From assembly GCF_000239815.1 (NCBI RefSeq), contig NZ_CAFK01000314.1:60041-124040 (forward strand): a stretch of 64,000 nt of DNA, written 5' to 3'. Source of the DNA: Bradyrhizobium sp. STM 3843 (lineage in GTDB: Bacteria; Pseudomonadota; Alphaproteobacteria; Rhizobiales; Xanthobacteraceae). Below the pieces are notes generated by a model. That model saw nothing but the letters and a program-made list of their open reading frames with translations. It was not told the DNA's origin and did no database searches. The position numbers and the translations under genes are program-made. Of the stretch, positions 9,369-16,959 are shown piece after piece. The first letter of the stretch is position 1, and the number at the start of each line of letters is the position of its first letter.

Positions 9369-10364
9369 TCAGCTCAACAGCACGACACCGGCGGGCAGCG
9401 AGACCACGTGGACGCCGAACAGCTGCTCCACCTGCGCGACGAAATGGTCGAGCCTGTCGACCTGGAACGTGCCGTTGACGAGCCGCTGCCCGAGACCGTC
9501 ATTCGTGATGATGATCTTGCCCGGACGATATCGGTTCACCTCATCCACGACACTGGCGAGTGGCCGATCGCGGAAGATCAGCAACCCGGTTCGCCACGCC
9601 GACACCTGCGTCGTATCGACGGGCGCGGCGGCCTGCAGCCCCGCGGTCGAGTAGCTGACCTGCTCGGACGCCCGAAGCTGCACGAGATGTCCGCCCTGCT
9701 CGACGGCAACACTGCCGTCGAGGCAGGTGACCGCGACGACACCGTCGAGGCAACGCGTGTTGAAATCCGCATGGGATGCGCTGATCCGCCCATTGCCGGC
9801 AAGAAGCACGACCGGCGCCTGCGATACCAGCTTTGCCGTGATCGAAGCTTCGCCGGCGATCAGTTCGATGCGAACCTCTCCCGGCGCCGACCGCAACGCG
9901 ACGCTGGTCTGGGTGCTCAGCTCGAGCGCGATGTCGGGTGTCAGCATGAGCTTGCGATGCTCGCCCTTGGCAGTGCGATAATCGGCCGAGAGCTCGCTCA
10001 TCGACGGCCAAAGGCCGAATGGCGGACGGACGACCAGATAGGCCGCCGCGGCGGCGACCGCCCCGCTCAGGACCAGGCGGCGCGTGATCGCGCCCCCCGG
10101 CGATCGCGGTGACTGACGATCGCGAGCGGCCGCCGCCGGTTCGCTTTGCTGCTCATGAGCGAGCTCCCGCGCGGCGAGGCCGGCCTGCCGAAACAGCCGT
10201 GCGGCCTTCTTGAAAGCCTCGTCATGCGCCGGGCTTTGCTCGCGCCAGCGCTGCAGCGCGTCCAGATCGGACCGGAGTGGCGCACCCGTCTTCAGACGAA
10301 TGACCCAATCAAGGCCCTCATCCAATAGCGGATCGAACTCGGAGGTCCACATCGGCACGGTCAC
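9369..10364 (-). CDS. FecR-family transmembrane anti-sigma regulator
   Basis: This 331-residue protein has the standard FecR layout. The N-terminal cytoplasmic domain (DUF4880-like) has WVIRLKTGAP and LQRWREQSPAHDEAF at about residues 18-55. A twin-arginine-like patch and a single membrane segment follow (RRLVLSGAVAAAAAYLVV, about 95-112). A periplasmic FecR domain (ADYRTAKGEHRKLML, ALELSTQTSVAL, IELIAGEASI) comes next, and a C-terminal DUF4974/STN-like part ends the protein (RPLASVVDEVNRY, NGTFQVDRLDHFVAQVEQLFGV). FecR proteins bind the cognate ECF sigma and receive the signal from an STN domain. The gene lies downstream of the sigma gene on the same strand, with a 264-base gap. The GTG at 10364 or the ATG at 10352 could be the start. 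Confidence 0.9.
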   Translation of the reverse strand: MTVPMWTSEFDPLLDEGLDWVIRLKTGAPLRSDLDALQRWREQSPAHDEAFKKAARLFRQAGLAARELAHEQQSEPAAAARDRQSPRSPGGAITRRLVLSGAVAAAAAYLVVRPPFGLWPSMSELSADYRTAKGEHRKLMLTPDIALELSTQTSVALRSAPGEVRIELIAGEASITAKLVSQAPVVLLAGNGRISASHADFNTRCLDGVVAVTCLDGSVAVEQGGHLVQLRASEQVSYSTAGLQAAAPVDTTQVSAWRTGLLIFRDRPLASVVDEVNRYRPGKIIITNDGLGQRLVNGTFQVDRLDHFVAQVEQLFGVHVVSLPAGVVLLS

Positions 10365-10628
10365 GATCGATCGCTCATATCCAATTTCGCCAGCTTCAAG
10401 GCTCTGCTCGCGCGGCCAATCCTGCCGATGGCAACGCTTGCGCCGGGAACCGCAAAACGTGTCCAGCGCTTCCAGCGCGATGGGCTCTTATCCGATAGAC
10501 GGCTTGAGATTCAGTATCCCGCAGAAGAAACACGTCAAAACTGCAAAATTCAGCCGGGGATGACGGAAATGTCACGCTGGCTTACCAAAATACCTGAGCC
10601 CTCCCTCCACGAGGCCTCCGGATGCGGC
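10365..10628. other. Gap between the ECF sigma gene and fecR
   Basis: These 264 bases lie between two same-strand genes that are usually adjacent, so fecR may have its own promoter. One CGTCAAAA word occurs at 10533-10540 on the plus strand. No gene or hairpin was recognised. Confidence 0.3.
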
Positions 10629-11171
10629 TCACGACCGCGGCCGCGGACCGCCCAGCCGACGGACCAGAGTGTAGTCAAGAAACGTTGCACAATGCTTCAG
10701 CGCCAGTCTCAAATCATTGTCGATCGTGCGCGGGCTCACTCCGAGGCGCGAGGCGACCGCGCGCGGCGATTGTCCTTCGATCGCGATGCTGCGCAGCACG
10801 TCGCGGGCCCGCGAGGGCAATTCGGCAAGCGCGCGTTTCAAGGCGTCGATGTCGGAGCGCGCCTCGACCACCCGTGCCGGATCCGGCCCCTCGTCGCAAA
10901 AATCCAACAGCGCATCGATCTCTGAGGTGCTGACCCGGTAGTTCTGCGCCTTGCGGTAATCATGGGCGATGTTAACGGCGACGCGAAAGATATAATCGGC
11001 CGGGCTGCGCACCGTCACGGTGTCCGTCACCCGGTCAAGCCGCAGGAACGTCTCGTGCAAGACCTCATAGGCGAAGTCCGCGGAGCCGAGACACCGCGTC
11101 AACCGCTTGATCAAGCCTTCATAGTTATCGACGAGCTGCCCCCGCAGCCTGATATGATTGGCGTCAGCCAC
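10629..11171 (-). CDS. FecI-type ECF RNA polymerase sigma factor
   Basis: This protein has 180 residues from the GTG at 11171, which is preceded by a G-rich Shine-Dalgarno-like stretch. A longer frame opens at 11279, but its extra 36 residues are Arg/Pro-rich and outside the family length. Region 2 reads LIKRLTRCLGSADFAYEVLHETFLRL and then SPADYIFRVAVNIAHDY. Region 4 reads LPSRARDVLRSIAIEGQSPRA and then VASRLGVSPRTIDNDLRLAL, the usual helix-turn-helix. FecI-type sigmas direct RNA polymerase to a few surface-signalling promoters and are controlled by a FecR partner, which is the next gene. No TonB-dependent receptor lies nearby, so its input is more likely the STN protein at 12083-12952. Confidence 0.88.
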   Translation of the reverse strand: MADANHIRLRGQLVDNYEGLIKRLTRCLGSADFAYEVLHETFLRLDRVTDTVTVRSPADYIFRVAVNIAHDYRKAQNYRVSTSEIDALLDFCDEGPDPARVVEARSDIDALKRALAELPSRARDVLRSIAIEGQSPRAVASRLGVSPRTIDNDLRLALKHCATFLDYTLVRRLGGPRPRS

Positions 11172-11357
11172 GTCCGCCGCCCCCCAAGGACACGCCGAAG
11201 GCCACGTCAAGGCCGGCTCGCGCGTTCGCGCGAGCCGTGTCCGCAGCGCCTCTTGAGGTAGCGGCCGCGTACGACACATTTGTGACGTGGGTAGAGCGCG
11301 TGTAGAAACACACGTGCAGTGGCCACAACGGGCTCAGTAGTGAGTTCAGCTGGCCGA

Positions 11358-12086
11358 TCATGACGGATCGAACTCGAGCGTGATCCGCTCATTGATCAGA
11401 TCCGGCATTTCCGGTGGAATCGGCGGCAGCGGCTGAGCACGGCGAATGGCGTCCAGCGCCTCCTTGTCGAGCAGGGCCTGGCCGGAGCTGGTCTTGATCC
11501 ATACCCCGAGGAGGGTGCCGTCCCGGCGCATCGAAAACAGCACATCAACCGCGCCGTGCAGCCGCGCCGAGCGTGCGGTCTTCGGATAACGCTGATAGCG
11601 GGCAACATGACGCAGCAACGTCTGTTGAAAACGCGCGGTGACCCCGCTTGGCGGCGCGTCGATCGGTGCCGGCAGAGCGGCGGCTCCCGGCGCCGGACGC
11701 TCGGTCGGGCCCGATGGCTTGGTCGGCGTCAAGGCGGCGAGATCGACCGTGGCGGCATCCGCGTCGCTGATCGAATGATCGACGCGACTAGCCACATCGC
11801 CGGCCGAGGGCTGCTCGGTCGCGGCAACGGGGATGGATTCCGGCGACGGCCGGGGCAGCAGCTGGACCTGGATCATTGCGCTTCGTTCGCGGCCCGAAGG
11901 CTCGGCCGCCAATTGCGAACGGATCCAATAGATGCCGCCGACGTAGAGCAAGGTGGCAACCGTCGGGACCAGCACCAGCTTGAGCGCCTCGCTTTGGGTC
12001 CAGGTCTGGCTCCCCGCAGGGACGACAAAGGGAACTGCGGACATGGCGCGGCTGTCATCCCGTCCAAATCCGGCATTGCTCTTCAT
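11358..12086 (-). CDS. tonB: TonB-family energy transducer
   Basis: This 242-residue protein has a single N-terminal membrane anchor (KLVLVPTVATLLYVGGIYWI, about residues 32-51) and a long Pro/Ala-rich periplasmic linker. The C-terminal TonB domain reads RYQRYPKTARSARLHGAVDV, then GTLLGVWIKTSSGQALLDKEAL and RRAQPLPPIPPEM. TonB couples the inner-membrane proton gradient to outer-membrane proteins through ExbB/ExbD, neither of which is in the window. The ATG at 12086 overlaps the stop of the upstream STN gene as ATGA, so the two are translationally coupled. The longer frame upstream is an Arg-rich shadow. Coupling to an STN protein and a FecI/FecR pair points to a signalling role rather than general nutrient import. 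Confidence 0.88.
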   Translation of the reverse strand: MKSNAGFGRDDSRAMSAVPFVVPAGSQTWTQSEALKLVLVPTVATLLYVGGIYWIRSQLAAEPSGRERSAMIQVQLLPRPSPESIPVAATEQPSAGDVASRVDHSISDADAATVDLAALTPTKPSGPTERPAPGAAALPAPIDAPPSGVTARFQQTLLRHVARYQRYPKTARSARLHGAVDVLFSMRRDGTLLGVWIKTSSGQALLDKEALDAIRRAQPLPPIPPEMPDLINERITLEFDPS

Positions 12087-12952
12087 TGCATCGACCTCAC
12101 GACGATGACGACACGGACCGGCTGCGGCGCGCGCGCCGGCGTCGGCCGGCTGACCGCGAAGCCGCGCAGCGCCGCCTCGACCGCCGCGTCGCGGTCCTGA
12201 TTGCCGGTCGAGCGGACCAGTTCGACCCGCTGAATGATGCGCAGCGGGTCGATCCACAGATCGAGCGTGGCGCGATAGTTGCCGCCGCGAGTGCCGGAAT
12301 TGTTGTGCAGCACTTTCTGGATGTCGGCCTGCAGACTCTCGCTGTAATCATTCAGCCGGCCGACATCCTCCGCCTCATCGGTCGCACGCACCCGCAACGT
12401 GCCCAATGAGAGTTCCGTGGCCGCAGGGGTGCCCATCACGCCGAGATCGGATGGCGTGTTTCGAGACGCCAGCGTGATGGCGTTCGGGCGTGCGTATTGA
12501 ACCTTCAGGTCGGTTCCGCTCAAGAGCATCGTGAGCGCTTCTGTGGGCGTGTAGTTGCCCTCGACGGCGGCCGACTTGCGCCCGACCGCGGAATGGCTCT
12601 CATACAGCACCTGAACGCCGGCCTTTTCGCCATAGATCTGCAGAGCATTGGCAAGCGGCTGCGACGGAATATGAAAGGCGATCAGCACCTGCTTCACGTT
12701 CGGAGCTGACGCGTTCTCCGCGGCTGCGGCGGAGATCCCCATCACCGCCGCCAAGCCCTGGACTGCTGCGAGCAGGCGCTTGCACGTGCGGATGGCTGCG
12801 AATGGCGGGCGACGGCCTGCGTTCCGCCCCTGCTCCAGCCGCGCCGCTCGCCCGGCGAGGTTTTCATCACCGGCGAGCCGTCTGGTCGATGGCAGCGCCA
12901 CAATGCCGACCCTGGCGTGCAGGTCTTTGGCACGGAAGTGAAGTCCTGTCAT
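12083..12952 (-). CDS. STN-domain signalling protein with TonB-like C-terminus, no beta-barrel
   Basis: This frame has 289 residues. A hydrophobic export signal (LLAAVQGLAAVMGISAAAAE) lies unusually far in, at about residues 60-80, so the true start may be downstream of the ATG at 12952, though no better start codon was found. An STN domain follows (FHIPSQPLANALQIYGEKAGV, VEGNYTPTEALTMLLSGTDL, about 92-165). STN is the N-terminal signalling domain of FecA-type receptors and secretins. The C-terminal third resembles a TonB C-terminal module (LHNNSGTRGGNYRATLDLWID, IIQRVELVRSTGNQDRDAAVEAAL). There is no barrel or plug, so it resembles P. aeruginosa VreA in concept. Its stop overlaps the tonB start. 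The likely role is relaying a signal to FecR. Confidence 0.72.
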   Translation of the reverse strand: MTGLHFRAKDLHARVGIVALPSTRRLAGDENLAGRAARLEQGRNAGRRPPFAAIRTCKRLLAAVQGLAAVMGISAAAAENASAPNVKQVLIAFHIPSQPLANALQIYGEKAGVQVLYESHSAVGRKSAAVEGNYTPTEALTMLLSGTDLKVQYARPNAITLASRNTPSDLGVMGTPAATELSLGTLRVRATDEAEDVGRLNDYSESLQADIQKVLHNNSGTRGGNYRATLDLWIDPLRIIQRVELVRSTGNQDRDAAVEAALRGFAVSRPTPARAPQPVRVVIVVRSMQ

Positions 12953-13230
12953 GACAGCGAGGCGCCGTTCTGGTTTTCGTTATGCATGACTTGTGCGGTC
13001 GGACGATGCTCCTGCCGAAGCGGCTCGCTTGCCATCGGGGGCTCCCGCTGTCGTATCTCGCAAATGTGACAGCTGTCTAACTGGAGGTATTACGAGGCGC
13101 CGGGTGTGGATGAGCGAAAAGGACATGAGTTCGAACTTGACAGGTGATCGTTCACACCGCTCAAGCAATGCGAGATGGAGATCGGCCGCGCAACACGCAC
13201 GACGCGCATGGGATAGCACGGACATGACTC
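12953..13230. other. Region upstream of the STN-tonB-sigma-fecR set
   Basis: These bases should hold the promoter of the signalling genes. A perfect 12-base palindrome CTGTCATGACAG at 12946-12957 spans the annotated start codon, and CTGTCAC occurs on the minus strand near 13070. These resemble PhoB half-sites, but no direct-repeat Pho box was found. No gene was recognised; the Arg-rich frames here are not credible. Confidence 0.3.
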
Positions 13231-13700
13231 CGCCTCCTCGCGGCGCATGGCGCCCGAGCTGTGGAGATAGACCCCTCTCGCAACGAGAGGGCGCAGGGAA
13301 GGCCGGACCTCGACTGAGGCCCGTGGCCCGCCTGCGAAAGAAAATGCAGGCGGCAGGTACCACAGGTTCAGCCGGACGACCCGGCCTTCCCTGCGCGATG
13401 GCTTTCACGGTTGCTCCGCGCTCTCCCTGGTGCACCGGGCTTGTTGGCCACCACATCCGCGCTTGATGCTGACGCATCAGCGCGAGGACACCAGCGTCGG
13501 GGTGTCAGGACCACACGGCTTGGCCGTCCGCAACAGCATCGGTCGTCTTGCGCAGAACGCGCCCGACGCCATCGCGGCCACCGCTCCCCGCACTCCACGT
13601 ATCGTGACGACGCGTACGTCCCTCTTCATCGAGGCGGGATGGCGATAGACAACCACGATTTCTGAAAAATAGAAACAGGAATATTTTTCGCGCGAGGTCT
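13231..13700. repeat. Dispersed intergenic repeat, Bradyrhizobium type
   Basis: This stretch has no credible gene. It contains a perfect 16-base inverted repeat: GCGCAGGGAAGGCCGG at 13291-13306 and its complement at 13381-13396, flanking AGAAAATGCAG-like sequence. The arrangement and the conceptual peptides it gives in several frames match interspersed sequences I remember from many intergenic sites in Bradyrhizobium genomes. That match is from memory and boundaries are approximate. Its function is unknown. Confidence 0.5.
13291..13396. repeat. Perfect 16-base inverted repeat within the dispersed element
   Basis: GCGCAGGGAAGGCCGG (13291-13306) and CCGGCCTTCCCTGCGC (13381-13396) are exact reverse complements separated by 74 bases. 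The unit is the core of the dispersed repeat listed at 13231-13700. Confidence 0.75.
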
Positions 13701-13912
13701 GGACAGGGGTGATCGGGTTGAATGCGCAGATGAATTTCGTTTTTCGGTGGAACTGATTTTGTCGGTCGGGACAGCGCATCGACACGTGCGCGCCGACCGC
13801 GCTCGCTCATTCCGCCGACGGCTCGGTGGGCGCAACCCGAACGAATGGGCCACCCGCTCGCCTCGGGCATGGCGTAGGGGCGTGGTTCAACAAACTTCGT
13901 CGCGGCAACGTC

Positions 13913-14005
13913 TCAAACTGGAAATAGCCTCATTGTCAGCAAGGCGATTGCGACCGAACCTATCAAAACGATGGCAACGGTGAACAGGCGATCCGGAATG
14001 TTCAT
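13913..14005 (-). CDS. Possible 30-residue membrane peptide
   Basis: The frame begins with MNIPDRLFTVAIVLIGS and ends in MRLFPV. It is one hydrophobic segment with a short charged start, typical of small single-pass membrane proteins. GAGG sits six bases before the ATG at 14005, a strong ribosome-binding site for such a short frame. An upstream in-frame ATG at 14017 lacks one. It lies between a repeat element and a strong inverted repeat. The function is unknown, and at this length the frame could be chance. Confidence 0.45.
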   Translation of the reverse strand: MNIPDRLFTVAIVLIGSVAIALLTMRLFPV

Positions 14006-14353
14006 TCTCAACCTCATCTGTCCAAATCGCGGATTTTTGAGGCGCGGCGACGCCGAATGTCGATTGCCCCTGAGGACAATGGCGCCACGATTCCGAAATC
14101 GACATGATCGACCGCAGGGCTGAGTACGCGACGCGGTGAGGAGGGCGCGTGCTGAGCCAACGCCCCCTGCATGCATGCCCCCCCCAACCCCATGCATGCG
14201 GGGGGTATGGAGGCGTGCCAGATCCAGCAGTTGCCACGCAATCACTCCGACCATCGCGCTGGTCCCGCCTGGAGTGGATCAATCTCGATCAGCTCATTTG
14301 ACGGATTGCGCAGCCGCGACTTCCGCTGTTGGCCCCGAAGCGGAGCTTCGAGC
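14006..14353. other. Intergenic region with a strong inverted repeat
   Basis: About 350 bases hold no credible gene. The main feature is the 15-base inverted repeat at 14163-14205, listed separately. Confidence 0.4.
14163..14205. repeat. Strong inverted repeat with GCATGCATG arms
   Basis: The left arm (14163-14177) and right arm (14191-14205) are complementary over 15 positions with one mismatch, which would be a G-U pair in the plus-strand RNA. The loop is 13 bases and C-rich. No T-run follows on either strand, so it is not a classic terminator. It could be a processing site, a repeat end or a cruciform. Confidence 0.6.
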
Positions 14354-14833
14354 TCAAGACCAACGGCTCCCAGCCAGTCGTTCGTATTTCGGCCAGTCAA
14401 CGCAAGCGTTGAACAGCTTCAAGAGTTTTCGGTCGATCTCTTCGTTAGGCCCATGCCGATTGAGCGTGACGTGGAGCGCAATGTCCTCTTCACCACTTGG
14501 GTAGGCTTCGGCATCATAGAAAAACTCCGCCTCATCTAGTGCTTGAACGCTAATGCGGAGATAAGCGGCTTCAAACGTGCGGATAGAGCGAGAATTTGAG
14601 GCCCGATAGCTGGGCCATTCTGCTTTTTTGTAGCTGCGGAGATTGCGTTCTTGCGGGGAGAAACGCTCCAAAGCCGAGCGCAGCGCGACCGCAAGTCCCG
14701 AGCCTTGACGCCAATCGGCGACAACTTCAGGGTTATCTTGCTCGAAGCAAATGCCAGCGTTGTTATAATGTAGCGCCGCGACAATCGCTTCCCGTACCGT
14801 CGCTCCGATATAAATCTTTGCGCGTCGCAGCAT
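14354..14833 (-). CDS. Hypothetical protein, 159 residues
   Basis: The protein has balanced composition, unlike the Arg-rich shadow frames around it, and starts at an ATG (14833) next to a 9-base inverted repeat. It starts with MLRRAKIYIGATVREAIVAA. Acidic and aromatic stretches follow, including EAEFFYDAEAYPSGEEDIAL and NRHGPNEEIDRKLLKLFN. There is no signal peptide or membrane segment. GC content looks lower than in the flanking secretion and polysaccharide genes, consistent with an accessory gene. I do not recognise the family. The neighbouring Imm35-type gene makes a link to a toxin-immunity island possible but unproven. Confidence 0.55.
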   Translation of the reverse strand: MLRRAKIYIGATVREAIVAALHYNNAGICFEQDNPEVVADWRQGSGLAVALRSALERFSPQERNLRSYKKAEWPSYRASNSRSIRTFEAAYLRISVQALDEAEFFYDAEAYPSGEEDIALHVTLNRHGPNEEIDRKLLKLFNACVDWPKYERLAGSRWS

Positions 14834-15142
14834 TGAGCATCCTAGTTGCCTTCATAGTTGGACGTTCTTCTATATCAGGCAGAATGAATCAATGTGGCCT
14901 GATATGGCGGAAACACCCTGCTAAAAGCCGGACAGATGTCAGCTTCTAGCCCGGCATGTCCGCTAGATGTCCGCTCCCTGGGATGAAGCGGGCTCGATAT
15001 GCTCCATCTGAATTCTTCCGGGTGCGACCCGAAGGAGCGTAGGACCTTGCGGTCCTATTTCCGTTCGGCCGATCGTGGTTTGCCGCTTGAACCGCGTCGT
15101 GAAGCTGATAACTTTTCACAGTACTGACGAGATGTCGATACC
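14834..15142. other. Divergent intergenic region with a 9-base inverted repeat
   Basis: The region separates the divergent hypothetical and Imm35-type genes. ATATCAGGC at 14872-14880 and GCCTGATAT at 14897-14905 form a perfect 9-base inverted repeat with a 16-base spacer, close to the start of the minus-strand gene, so an operator or leader hairpin is possible. A shorter repeat (AGGACC-TTGC-GGTCCT) lies near 15041-15056. Confidence 0.45.
14872..14905. repeat. 9-base inverted repeat upstream of the 159-residue hypothetical gene
   Basis: ATATCAGGC (14872-14880) and GCCTGATAT (14897-14905) are exact reverse complements with a 16-base spacer, 39 bases from the start codon at 14833. Operator or leader hairpin are both possible. 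Confidence 0.5.
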
Positions 15143-15457
15143 ATGGACTTCGATAAGGCAGCTGCACTTGCAATCGCTTGGGTGGACATCCTTTGCGGGG
15201 GAGAAGCACGTATTGTGCGTGAAGCCACAATCGCGAAGCCATACGGCTGGGTATTCTTCTATCAATCCAAAGAATTCCTTGATGATGGCAACCCTTCAGC
15301 GCAGCTCGCCGGGAACGCTCCGATCATCGTGAACAGAACTACGTGTGAATTGCGCCTAACTGGAACGGCGAAGCCGCTGGAATACTATTTGACTGAGTAC
15401 GAGAAGACGCTCCCTCCAATCTCGCTTCAGCAATCGCCCCAACTTCCAACTTGGTAA
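15143..15457 (+). CDS. Imm35-type immunity protein (YrhB-like)
   Basis: This 104-residue protein has the family pattern: an N-terminal helix (DFDKAAALAIAWV), then GWVFFYQSKEFLD, LAGNAPIIVNR and a C-terminal LTGTAKPLEYYLTEYEK. Proteins of the Imm35 group protect cells from partner toxins in contact-dependent or secreted polymorphic-toxin systems. No toxin gene was recognised next to it, so it is an orphan immunity gene or has lost its partner. The start is the ATG at 15143; its ribosome-binding site is weak. Composition is less GC-rich than the core genes. Confidence 0.72.
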   Translation: MDFDKAAALAIAWVDILCGGEARIVREATIAKPYGWVFFYQSKEFLDDGNPSAQLAGNAPIIVNRTTCELRLTGTAKPLEYYLTEYEKTLPPISLQQSPQLPTW

Positions 15458-15768
15458 GCACATCGGAAGCTTGAGGAATGGTATGGCGACACAACCGCTT
15501 TTGGCCCGTCGCGACCTTCCGGTCTGACAGTGTACCTCTCGATGCCATGGGCGGTGATCGCAAAATTCGATTTGGATGTCTTGTGCCGCTATCGCTCCGA
15601 CAGAAGCATCAATCCGGCCGCAAGCAACCGTAATTTGAAAGCCATCGGCCCCTGACGTCGGTCATAGAATGGGGCGAAAGACTACTATGCTGTTTCGCCC
15701 CGGTTTGGGGCCATCTCTACTTCCGGCCGGCAAGGCCGCTTGTGGGCCCGATGCAGACATTGCTTGGC
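15458..15768. other. Convergent intergenic region
   Basis: About 310 bases lie between the Imm35-type gene and a convergent hypothetical gene. No gene was seen. A 9-base perfect hairpin is present at 15671-15701, listed separately. Confidence 0.4.
15671..15701. terminator. Hairpin between convergent genes, possible bidirectional terminator
   Basis: GGGGCGAAA at 15671-15679 pairs perfectly with TTTCGCCCC at 15693-15701 around a 13-base loop. It lies between convergent genes, where a shared terminator is expected, but no T-run follows either arm. Factor-independent termination is therefore uncertain. Confidence 0.4.
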
Positions 15769-16083
15769 TCAGGTCGAAGTATCCAAAAGAGCCTTATACA
15801 GCTTGCCCGTGCGAAAGAAATTGACGAGGGCAAATTGCCCGATCATCAGGCGAGTGGCGGCCAAAAACAAACGGCCTTTACGATGATCGACTTGAACTAC
15901 TCGGCTCAGCCCATGAAACCGATACATATCTACTTTTTGGATGTCCGTCCTCGGTATGAGGAACGTATCGTCAGGCCCTCTGACGTTCAGGCCCGAAGCA
16001 TCTATCCACGCCTCTCCCTTTGAGGCGCGCGTTCCTAGACTGAGTTCATTCCCGACATGGAAGAATATTTTACACCGAAACAT
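15769..16083 (-). CDS. Hypothetical protein, 104 residues
   Basis: The protein begins MFRCKIFFHVGNELSLGTRA and has alternating beta-like blocks (AWIDASGLNVRG, DDTFLIPRTDIQKVDMYR, RLFLAATRLM). This layout suggests a small beta-rich, possibly PH-like domain. There is no signal peptide or clear membrane segment. Composition is not Arg-rich and the codon pattern is protein-like. It converges on the Imm35-type gene across a hairpin. I do not recognise a function. Confidence 0.55.
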   Translation of the reverse strand: MFRCKIFFHVGNELSLGTRASKGEAWIDASGLNVRGPDDTFLIPRTDIQKVDMYRFHGLSRVVQVDHRKGRLFLAATRLMIGQFALVNFFRTGKLYKALLDTST

Positions 16084-16369
16084 CCGTTCCCTCGTTTGGT
16101 CGCGACTTGCCTTGCTCTACACCGCAATAAAACTGCTAACCATTGGACCAATGGGCTACGGTGGTCCTCAGACATGGTGAAAGGTCCGGCAACGGCCCAG
16201 GTCGGACGCCTGGCATTCCAACCATCAAGGTCGGCCGTCCGGGCTAGGACGCAACCTGCGGCGGTTTCGGGTCAAACGGTAGGTTGTGCGCCCGGAGCGG
16301 ACGTTGTTGGACGGAGGGCGGAACGCTATACTTTGGCAAGCGCGTGAGCTACGGAGAGGATTAGAAAAG

Positions 16370-16792
16370 GTGCGAGTTTCGCTAAGCCGATTCGGAACAG
16401 GTATTGTTGCGACACTCATTCTGGCACTGCTGCTTGATAGCTCGTCGGCGTACGCTGCAGATGAAGCAAACAGCTCTGCGGGGATCACTGTCTATTCCGA
16501 TATGAATTACATCGCGCTGGAGGGCGAGTATTCTGGTCTTCAGATAGCCCTCGTACCCTACTACGATGGCGAAAAAAGCCATCGCAAAATCCTGTTCCGA
16601 TCTGCCGGACCGTTCTTGGATCCGCCCTTGCTTCTCGACGCCGTTGAGGAAGGAAAGACTCTCAAAATTGTGGTGCCGCAGGGAAATGAACTCGCCGGTG
16701 CCTGGACGCTGACATTGAAAGGGAACCTCATCGAGGCGGTTGGGCCAGGGGCCCATTTGAAATACAGTCTCAAGAAAATTTCCGTTAGATAG
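16370..16792 (+). CDS. Small exported hypothetical protein
   Basis: The GTG at 16370 has GGAGAGG about ten bases upstream and gives 140 residues. An upstream in-frame ATG at 16286 adds an unlikely leader. A signal peptide is clear (RFGTGIVATLILALLLDSSS, cleavage near AYAADE). The mature part of about 110 residues is beta-rich (YIALEGEYSGLQIALVPYYD, KTLKIVVPQGNELAGAWTL). It is probably periplasmic. No family was recognised, and it stands alone between a convergent hypothetical gene and a minus-strand helical protein. Confidence 0.6.
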   Translation: MRVSLSRFGTGIVATLILALLLDSSSAYAADEANSSAGITVYSDMNYIALEGEYSGLQIALVPYYDGEKSHRKILFRSAGPFLDPPLLLDAVEEGKTLKIVVPQGNELAGAWTLTLKGNLIEAVGPGAHLKYSLKKISVR

Positions 16793-16959
16793 CAACGAGA
16801 GACCCTCAGGGTGAGGACCGGCAAAGCCGCCCCCTCCCATGAGGCCGGGATGTCCTTGCATAAGCGATTGCCCTGCGTCAGAGAGCAGCACGCAGCGTCG
16901 CCCGAAGCAGCCTAGACCGACAGGCTGGATCTGAACTCGGGCTGCTGGCACCCCTTCGA

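Noticed and set aside
12946..12957. CTGTCATGACAG as a Pho box
   Set aside because: PhoB sites are direct repeats of CTGTCAT with 11-base spacing; only an inverted half-site pair is present, and it overlaps the coding start.
12993..13466. 157-residue plus-strand frame with Ser/Arg/Pro-rich sequence
   Set aside because: It lies in a gene-free repeat region and its composition is not protein-like; I read it as repeat-derived.
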